The notes beneath the pieces are model-generated. The model did no database searches, had not been told where the DNA came from, and saw nothing but the letters and a program-made list of their open reading frames with translations. A DNA stretch of 7,805 bases, taken from NCBI GenBank assembly GCA_002317435.1, contig DCIQ01000154.1, positions 916 to 8,720 of the forward strand. Reading direction: 5' to 3'. The position numbers and the translations under genes were made by a program. Below, in pieces: positions 1 to 5,067 of the stretch (positions are counted from its first letter, which is position 1; every line of letters starts with the position of its first letter). Source of the stretch: Bacteroidales bacterium UBA1722 (GTDB taxonomy: Bacteria > Bacteroidota > Bacteroidia > Bacteroidales > UBA932).

Positions 1-203
1 ACTATGCCCTTCGCGTCAAGCTTTGCCTGCTCGTCTGCAAGACTCAGAGTCCTTACCGCCTCTGTCCTTGACATCACCCTTCCGGCTCCGTGAGAGCAGG
101 ACATGAAGGATTCGGGATTTCCCAGGCCTTCGGTGATGTAGGATTTCGTACCCTGGGATCCGGGGATGATGCCGATCTCCCCCTCCCTGGCCCTGGTGGC
201 CAG
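1..203 (-). pseudogene. rtcB: RtcB-type RNA ligase, C-terminal fragment, 5' end lost
   Basis: The minus strand reads about 66 codons of unmistakable RtcB sequence: REGEIGIIPGSQGTKSY, then GLGNPESF, then SCSHGAGRVMSRTEA. It continues past the window's left edge. RtcB joins 2',3'-cyclic-phosphate RNA ends to 5'-OH ends using GTP and Mn2+; the HGAGR motif carries the histidine that becomes guanylylated. Family members are roughly 400 or more residues, so about two thirds of the protein should lie upstream. Instead, homology ends near position 195-203 and an in-frame TAA lies at 210-212, with no credible start codon between. The frame above that stop reads MKMPIRRAWQLP from ATG 246-248, which is not recognisable RtcB sequence beyond a possible start. 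I infer a 5'-deleted remnant or a chimeric contig joint. The family call is firm; pseudogene status is less certain because the left part of the gene is not visible. Confidence 0.8.
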
Positions 204-261
204 AGAGACTTAAGGAAGCTGCCAAGCTCTACGAATAGGCATCTTCATCTGAATACTGATA

Positions 262-269
262 CAAAAATA
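262..269 (-). promoter_or_regulatory. Possible Bacteroidota -7 promoter element, minus strand
   Basis: The minus strand reads TATTTTTG, an exact match to the TAnnTTTG -7 consensus. It faces the rtcB remnant and lies about 14 bases before the ATG at 246-248, which opens only 12 codons. I saw no convincing -33 TTTG partner. The region is AT-rich, so a chance match is quite possible. Confidence 0.3.
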
Positions 270-305
270 TAATTTATGATTCGCTGATTATACTAAGGTC
301 AATGA

Positions 306-590
306 TTACTTCCGGTTTGGATTTTTCGGAAACCATCCTTTTCTGACCCTCTGCTCTTGCTCGAATATCTCGAGGATGGACCAGAAACAGCTGAATCCCG
401 CAACTCCCAGGATGGTGGCCGGTATGACTCCGGCCACAAAAAGCGATCCGGCACAGAAGGCGATACCCCCCAATGCGAATACCCACCAGCATCCTGTACC
501 GAAATAGTAGTGTGATTTTATAACTATCGGATGGAATACTCCTATCAGGAGGAATGCCGCCGCTCCCAGTATTATGCCTGTCCAGTTCAT
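306..590 (-). CDS. DUF4491 family small membrane protein
   Basis: This is a 94-residue protein beginning MNWTGIILGAAAFLLIG. It matches the DUF4491 pattern known from Bacteroidota: an N-terminal hydrophobic segment followed by FHPIVIKSHYYFGT, a WW pair, two further hydrophobic stretches (about residues 34-55 and 58-75), and a basic tail ending KGWFPKNPNRK. About three membrane helices are expected, placing it in the inner membrane. The molecular function of the family is not known to me, and no catalytic motif is visible. The ATG lies 11 bases after the stop of the CatA-like gene, so the two are very probably co-transcribed. There is no Shine-Dalgarno sequence (the upstream bases are TTCACTTTGAT), which is normal for Bacteroidota. 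Length agrees with the family as I know it, and the gene appears intact. Confidence 0.87.
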   Translation of the reverse strand: MNWTGIILGAAAFLLIGVFHPIVIKSHYYFGTGCWWVFALGGIAFCAGSLFVAGVIPATILGVAGFSCFWSILEIFEQEQRVRKGWFPKNPNRK

Positions 591-601
591 ATCAAAGTGA
601 A

Positions 602-1225
602 TTATAGAGTGCTGTCGTTAATCTGCCTCTGCAGTTCTGCAAGAAATTGAGCTCCCTGCATACCATCCATCTGGACATGATGGAACTGGAACGATATCGG
701 CAGCAGGTATCTGAACCATTTCCTGCGGTATCTCCCCCACATCACCATCGGATTCGTGAACATATCAGTGTATTGGTTCGTTATGCTGTCCAGCTCTGTC
801 CGGATGATGGCTGATGTTCCTACCACCATCGTATCTTTCAGGAAAGTGCTCTCACAAGTGCTGGAGGCCACGGATGTCAGGCGCAGATATTCCCTGTTGA
901 ACTCATCAAGACTGTCCGTCACAGGTATGTCGCATGAGTTGATTCCTCCTTTGATATTCTGCACTATGACATTGACGGACAATGTATCATATTGATACAG
1001 TCCATCCTTCTCCGGAAGAAGAAAGAACTCCTTCAGACCGGATGCCGCCTTCCCTATGCACCAGCACAGAAGCATATTGAACTTCATCTCATGCTTCCGG
1101 CCGGATTTCACCAGTCCGGTTACATCAACCGTCTTTGTGAGGGTGACCATCGGCATAGGTGAGGACATCCATAGCCTGTATGCGTCAGCCCTGACGGTAT
1201 CATCAGGATTCACTTGCTTTTTCAC
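602..1225 (-). CDS. CatA-like acetyltransferase (chloramphenicol acetyltransferase family)
   Basis: This 207-residue protein has the chloramphenicol acetyltransferase fold signature. The C-terminal motif FHHVQMDG (residues 181-188) supplies the catalytic histidine (H183) and the structural aspartate (D187) of HHxxxDG. Other family-like stretches are KFNMLLCWCIGKA (48-60), GGINSCDIP (93-101) and FTNPMVMWGRYRRKW (156-170). Classical CAT moves acetyl from acetyl-CoA to chloramphenicol. Here the serine that aligns with CAT Ser148 seems to be methionine (NPMVMW against NPWVSF), a difference I also associate with chromosomal CatA-like O-acetyltransferases of Bacteroidota. Resistance should not be assumed; the acceptor is unknown. 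The start is GTG at 1223-1225: the same frame runs back to a TAG near 1286 without an ATG. There is no signal peptide, so it should be cytoplasmic. It is the first gene of a probable two-gene operon with DUF4491. Confidence 0.85.
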   Translation of the reverse strand: MKKQVNPDDTVRADAYRLWMSSPMPMVTLTKTVDVTGLVKSGRKHEMKFNMLLCWCIGKAASGLKEFFLLPEKDGLYQYDTLSVNVIVQNIKGGINSCDIPVTDSLDEFNREYLRLTSVASSTCESTFLKDTMVVGTSAIIRTELDSITNQYTDMFTNPMVMWGRYRRKWFRYLLPISFQFHHVQMDGMQGAQFLAELQRQINDSTL

Positions 1226-1360
1226 AATTCGTTCAATTATCGTACAGTTACCATTGCAGTTCCTGTTCCGGGAATGTCTTTTATCGGAAGGCTAAGGTAA
1301 CCAAATCTTCATCAACAGAAAAATATATTTCATAGCATGTGAGATATTCAGGAAATGGTA

Positions 1361-1368
1361 TACCTTTG
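1361..1368 (+). promoter_or_regulatory. Predicted Bacteroidota -7 promoter element for the namZ-like gene
   Basis: TACCTTTG matches the TAnnTTTG consensus exactly and lies about 48 bases before the ATG at 1416. That implies a leader of roughly 40 bases. A -33 TTTG partner is not clear. Confidence 0.5.
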
Positions 1369-1389
1369 AACATGTTAATAACTCAAGTT

Positions 1390-1401
1390 TCGCAAGTGCG
1401 A
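1390..1401. repeat. Short palindrome TCGCAAGTGCGA in the namZ leader
   Basis: TCGCA and TGCGA form a perfect inverted repeat around AG. In RNA, four pairs would close an AAGU loop, and the stem could extend outward through a U-G wobble and a U-A pair. It lies between the predicted -7 element and the start codon, so it could be an operator or a leader hairpin. A chance palindrome of this size is also plausible. Confidence 0.3.
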
Positions 1402-1415
1402 GATTTAATCAAGAT

Positions 1416-2645
1416 ATGAATATGGTTAATGTAAGAATATTGTTGAAACTGGCTGCGATATGTTGCCTGACATCTTGTTCGATCAACACCGGAAAAGTGG
1501 ATGTTTCGAAGCCTGTGGTTCTGGGTGTGGAACGGTTGGATGAGTATCTGCCGTTGTTGGATGGGAAGCGTGTCGGACTGTTCAGCAATTCCACGGCCGT
1601 GTCGGGAGAGACCAATGAACTCACCCTGGACCTGCTGCTCAGGAGCGGAGTGAACGTCACGACGATTTTTTCGCCGGAACATGGCTTTCGCGGTTTCGCT
1701 GATGCAGGAGAGGCCATCCCTGACAAGGTGGATGAGAAGACGGGAATCTACATTGCTTCTCTTTATGGCGCCTCATCACCTGATTCCGCCGGCATCCGTG
1801 GCGGCATTGACAGTGTTGATGTGATATTGGTCGATATCCAGGACATAGGATTAAGATATTTCACATACTACATAACCATGATGGATATGATGAATATGGC
1901 CATCGCTTATGACAAGGATTTCATAGTGTTGGACCGTCCCAATCCGAACGGCAGTTATGTGGACGGTCCCATATTGGATATGAAATATAAGTCCGGCGTA
2001 GGTGTGGTACCGATTCCGGTGGTGCATGGAATGACTATCGGGGAGCTGGCCATGATGATAGACGGAGAGGGATGGCTGGAAGATGGAAAACATCTCAAAA
2101 ATCTGACTGTTATAGACTGCCTGAATTATGATCATCAGCGCAGATATTATTTGACTGCCAAATGTGGTCCCAATTTACGCACACAGCACTCCGTGTATTT
2201 ATATCCGTCAGTCTGTTTCTTTGAAGGAACGGTCATGAGCCTCGGAAGAGGAACGGAAATTTCGTTTGAAGTATTCGGGCATCCATCTCTGAAAGACAGT
2301 CCGTTTGTCAAGGATAACTTCAATTTCACTCCACAGCCGATAAGTGGAGCACATCATCCGTTATACGAGGGTCAGACTTGTTACGGAAGGGATCTCAGAG
2401 TCATTGATGACGAAAAAATCATCAGCAACGGGATAGATCTTTCATATGTGATAGAAGCATATCAGATGATGGGATGTCCCGGAGATGCATTTTTTACACC
2501 TCATTTTGAAAATCTTATAGGGTGCGACTATGTCAGGAAGATGATAATAGAAGGTTGTTCGGCTGAAACTATCGAAAAATGTTGGAAGGAAGATGTAGGA
2601 CAGTTCGAATTACAACGTAAGAAATATCTCAGATATAAGGAATAA
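1416..2645 (+). CDS. namZ: NamZ-like exo-beta-N-acetylmuramidase lipoprotein (DUF1343, GH171)
   Basis: This is a 409-residue predicted lipoprotein. A short hydrophobic signal ends in the lipobox LTSC, with Cys21 as the lipidated residue. The mature part carries DUF1343 hallmarks in order: DGKRVGLFSNSTA (49-61), FSPEHGFRGFADAGE (85-99), DIQDIGLRYFTYY (140-152), VLDRPNPNG (171-179), HGMTIGELAMM (204-214), and YPSVCFFEGTVMSLGRGTE (263-281). Characterised members (NamZ, YbbC) remove terminal MurNAc from the non-reducing end of peptidoglycan fragments; the SPEHG segment probably lies in the active site. Length is normal and the gene is intact. One departure is CGPNLRT (250-256), where I expect a form like SPNLPT, so activity should be confirmed. 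The protein should face the periplasm, attached to a membrane. ATG 1416 is preferred; ATG 1422 would also keep the signal. The RNA methyltransferase gene follows after 43 bases, possibly on the same transcript. Confidence 0.87.
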   Translation: MNMVNVRILLKLAAICCLTSCSINTGKVDVSKPVVLGVERLDEYLPLLDGKRVGLFSNSTAVSGETNELTLDLLLRSGVNVTTIFSPEHGFRGFADAGEAIPDKVDEKTGIYIASLYGASSPDSAGIRGGIDSVDVILVDIQDIGLRYFTYYITMMDMMNMAIAYDKDFIVLDRPNPNGSYVDGPILDMKYKSGVGVVPIPVVHGMTIGELAMMIDGEGWLEDGKHLKNLTVIDCLNYDHQRRYYLTAKCGPNLRTQHSVYLYPSVCFFEGTVMSLGRGTEISFEVFGHPSLKDSPFVKDNFNFTPQPISGAHHPLYEGQTCYGRDLRVIDDEKIISNGIDLSYVIEAYQMMGCPGDAFFTPHFENLIGCDYVRKMIIEGCSAETIEKCWKEDVGQFELQRKKYLRYKE

Positions 2646-2688
2646 TCGTCTTGCTTGGACGGAGTTCACTTATACAAGTCAAATACTT

Positions 2689-3489
2689 ATGCCGATCATT
2701 CATATCACATCACTTTCAGACCCTGGCGTGGAAGTGTTTTCATCGCTGACCGAGGCGCAGTTGTGTGACAAGCGTCTGTCCGATGAAGGTATTTTTATCG
2801 CTGAAAGCGGAAAAGTCATCAACGTAGCCTTGGATGCCGGATGCAAGCCATTGTCGATGCTTTCTGAAGAAAAACGCCTGAAAGGCTCTACTGCGCAGGT
2901 GGTGGAGCGGATGGGAGATATTCCCATCTATGTAGGAAGCCGTGAATTGCTTAACGGATTGACAGGTTATCCATTGACCAAAGGCGTCCTATGTGCCATG
3001 CGCCGACCGGAACTTCCGTCCGTCGGAGAAGTTTTGAAGGATGCTCACCTGATCGTTGTTATAGACAGTGTCACCAACACCACCAATATCGGAGCCATTT
3101 TCCGCTCGGTGGTGGCACTGGGTGTGGATGCAGTGTTGCTGACACGCACGACCTGCGATCCGTTGAACCGCCGTGCCGTGCGCGTTTCTATGGGAACGGT
3201 GTTCCAGGCACCTTGGACCTGGCTGGATGCTCCCGTCGGTTCGCTGCATGAGTACGGCTTCAAGACCGCTGCCATGGCCCTGACAGACCAGAGTATTCCG
3301 CTGGATGATCCAATTTTGAAGACTACGGACCGTTTGGCTCTGATTATGGGTACGGAAGGTGACGGACTCTCCCGTGAAACCATTTCAGAAGCGGACTATG
3401 TGGTACGCATTCCCATGAAGCACAACGTTGACTCGTTGAATGTGGCGGCTGCCGCCGCAGTGGCCTTTTGGGAATTGCGCAGGTTCTGA
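2689..3489 (+). CDS. SpoU/TrmH-family RNA 2'-O-methyltransferase
   Basis: This 266-residue protein shows the three SpoU (SPOUT class) motifs in order. Motif 1 is TNIGAIFRSVVALG (132-145) with N133 and R139. Motif 2 is LIMGTEGDGLS (218-228) with E223. Motif 3 is IPM plus DSLNVAAAAAVAFWE (241-262). Together these build the trefoil-knot SAM site and transfer methyl from SAM to a ribose 2'-OH in rRNA or tRNA. The first 110 residues include GIFIAESGKVINVAL and resemble the substrate-binding domain that precedes the catalytic domain in RlmB-like enzymes. The target nucleotide cannot be told from sequence, so I give no symbol. It is cytoplasmic, of normal length and intact. It begins 43 bases after the namZ stop, with no promoter-like element between, and its last codons form half of the hairpin shared with the convergent symporter gene. 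Confidence 0.88.
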   Translation: MPIIHITSLSDPGVEVFSSLTEAQLCDKRLSDEGIFIAESGKVINVALDAGCKPLSMLSEEKRLKGSTAQVVERMGDIPIYVGSRELLNGLTGYPLTKGVLCAMRRPELPSVGEVLKDAHLIVVIDSVTNTTNIGAIFRSVVALGVDAVLLTRTTCDPLNRRAVRVSMGTVFQAPWTWLDAPVGSLHEYGFKTAAMALTDQSIPLDDPILKTTDRLALIMGTEGDGLSRETISEADYVVRIPMKHNVDSLNVAAAAAVAFWELRRF

Positions 3490-3500
3490 CCTGCGCAATT
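3473..3500. terminator. Perfect 12-bp inverted repeat between convergent genes, possible bidirectional terminator
   Basis: AATTGCGCAGGT (3473-3484) and ACCTGCGCAATT (3489-3500) are exact reverse complements around a four-base loop TCTG. The left arm lies in the last codons of the methyltransferase gene, whose TGA (3487-3489) spans the loop edge. The right arm ends one base before the symporter stop at 3502-3504. Its position between convergent stops fits a terminator for both strands. No U-run follows on either strand, so strong intrinsic termination is not assured; protecting the 3' ends of the messages is an alternative. Confidence 0.6.
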
Positions 3501-3501
3501 A

Positions 3502-4953
3502 TCAGCCTCTGAGTTTATTGAAAACTTGGGTCGACAAGAAACCGGCGACCAGAATGGCACTGGTGCCGAAAACTACTGTCAGATAGGTATGAACAGGCGA
3601 TTTGAATGCAGGTATGCTCATATATGTTATCACCAGCAGACCTGCGATAACGCCGATTATTGCGGCAGTTCTGTTGACTTTCCTGCAGACGAGCGAAAGA
3701 AGGAACAGGCCAAGCATTCCGCCGCTGAAAATCGATGCCAGTTTCCACCAGGCATCAAGAATCCCGTCGATACTCATCATGGCCAGACCGACACATATCC
3801 CCAAGGCGCCGACGATGGCAGAGGAAAGGTATAGAATCTTCATGTGCCTCCTGTTGTCATCACAGCGAGGAAACAGTTTTTGGTAAAAATCAGTGAATAC
3901 TATTGTCGCGGAAGAGTTTATGCTCGTCGTCACCGTGCTGATGCCGGCACTGAAAAGAGAAGCTGTCAGAAGCCCGGTCACACCGGCGGGAAGCCCGTGG
4001 ACTATGAAGTGAGGGAACACTTTGTCAGCCGGAGTACCTGCCGGAAGCAAATCGGGGCAAGCGGAATAATATGCATAGAGCGCTGTGCCGATATATACGA
4101 ATACGGCGGAGACGGGAATATAGAGGAGGCCTCCGAATAAAGTTCCCTTCACTGCTTCCGCCGTCGATTTTGCCGCCATATAGCGCTGGACATAATTCTG
4201 GTCGATACCATAATTCTGAAGATTCATGAAGATACCGTAGAGCATTACGACCCAGACGGTAGGCTGGGTAATGGAGGCACTGAGGCTTCCCAAGCTGAAT
4301 TTATGGTCATTGGCAGCGATAGTGAAGATTTGGGACGGACCATCAGGCATTCCTGCCGTAATGATTACGGCACAGACGACGGCTCCAAGTATCAGGATGA
4401 TACCTTGAATCGCATCAGTCCAGAGAACTGCCGAAATGCCGCCCAATACGGAAAACACGAGCGAAAGGAGTCCGGTAACGATAATGATGGTACCGATATC
4501 CCATCCGAACATTGAGTTGACGGGAAGGGCGAGAAGCAGGAGGATGGATCCGACACGGCATATCTGAGTCAACAGATAACATATGGCCACATAACAGCGT
4601 GCCCACCAGCCATATTTCTGTTCCAGATACTGATATGCAGAAACACTTCCGACGCCACGATATAGAGGAATGAATACTTTTGCGGCCAGCCAGGTGGAGA
4701 GCGGAATCATAAGGCTGAATATCATCTGATTCCAATTTCCGGCGTATGACCCTCCGGGCAGTCCCAGAAAACTTATGGAACTCACATAGGTCGCGAATAT
4801 GGACATCCCCACCACCCATGCAGGAATATTTCCTTCAGCTTTCGTAAAAGCAGAAGCTCCTTTTCTGCTGCTTTTGTAGAAAGAGCAACCGAATATCGTC
4901 ACGCCTCCGACAAAGAGAAAAAATACGATATAATCTGTAATAGACAAGTGCAT
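3502..4953 (-). CDS. Sodium:solute symporter (SSS family)
   Basis: This 483-residue protein is hydrophobic throughout, with about 13 predicted helices, as in the SSS (SLC5-like) family. Recognisable landmarks are: the first helix beginning ITDYIVFFLFVGGV; FATYVSSISFLGLPGGSYAG (53-72), the unwound helix at the substrate and sodium site; GGISAVLWTDAIQ (171-183); DQNYVQRYMAAK (251-262); and AGISTVTTSINSSATIVFTD (336-355), the Ser/Thr-rich helix that helps form the Na2 site. It sits in the inner membrane and should couple Na+ entry to uptake of a small solute such as a sugar, sialic acid, amino acid or vitamin. The sequence does not show which. Nearness to the NamZ-like gene suggests an amino sugar such as MurNAc, but that is inference. 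Length is normal and no damage is seen. The gene converges with the methyltransferase gene (12 bases apart) and diverges from the phosphodiesterase gene. Confidence 0.9.
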   Translation of the reverse strand: MHLSITDYIVFFLFVGGVTIFGCSFYKSSRKGASAFTKAEGNIPAWVVGMSIFATYVSSISFLGLPGGSYAGNWNQMIFSLMIPLSTWLAAKVFIPLYRGVGSVSAYQYLEQKYGWWARCYVAICYLLTQICRVGSILLLLALPVNSMFGWDIGTIIIVTGLLSLVFSVLGGISAVLWTDAIQGIILILGAVVCAVIITAGMPDGPSQIFTIAANDHKFSLGSLSASITQPTVWVVMLYGIFMNLQNYGIDQNYVQRYMAAKSTAEAVKGTLFGGLLYIPVSAVFVYIGTALYAYYSACPDLLPAGTPADKVFPHFIVHGLPAGVTGLLTASLFSAGISTVTTSINSSATIVFTDFYQKLFPRCDDNRRHMKILYLSSAIVGALGICVGLAMMSIDGILDAWWKLASIFSGGMLGLFLLSLVCRKVNRTAAIIGVIAGLLVITYMSIPAFKSPVHTYLTVVFGTSAILVAGFLSTQVFNKLRG

Positions 4954-5017
4954 CTGTTTGTTCCGTCCTAAATCAGTTACGAAAACGCTAATTTAGCATT
5001 ATACCGTGAATTTTATG

Positions 5018-5025
5018 TAATTTTG
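5018..5025 (+). promoter_or_regulatory. Predicted Bacteroidota -7 promoter element for the phosphodiesterase gene
   Basis: TAATTTTG is an exact match to TAnnTTTG, with a weak -33-like TTTA near 4992. Transcription should begin near 5032. This helps decide the start codon of the next gene: the TTG at 5023 lies inside the element and the ATG at 5032 sits at the expected transcription start, leaving ATG 5068 as the sensible choice. Confidence 0.5.
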
Positions 5026-5067
5026 CTCCCAATGGGCATAACTTGCAATTTTTTATCACTTCACAAT

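Noticed and set aside
602..1225. Reading the CatA-like gene as a chloramphenicol resistance determinant
   Set aside because: The apparent serine-to-methionine change and the lack of any mobile-element context argue against an acquired resistance gene; only the fold family is supported.
1318..1325. Minus-strand TATTTTTC as a promoter for the CatA-like gene
   Set aside because: It has one mismatch to the -7 consensus, no -33 partner and lies over 90 bases from the start codon; too weak to list.
1281..1373. Minus-strand 30-codon frame beginning MFKGIPFPEYLTCYE in the divergent gap
   Set aside because: It overlaps the namZ promoter element, resembles no family I know and has no ribosome site; frames of this size are expected by chance in AT-rich gaps.
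3526..4515. Plus-strand open frames opposite the symporter
   Set aside because: They are short, mutually overlapping, rich in low-complexity polar sequence and lie wholly within the well-supported symporter gene.
5023..5067. Longer N-terminus for the phosphodiesterase from TTG 5023 or ATG 5032
   Set aside because: It would place 12-15 extra residues before a clear lipoprotein signal and would begin inside or at the predicted promoter and transcription start.
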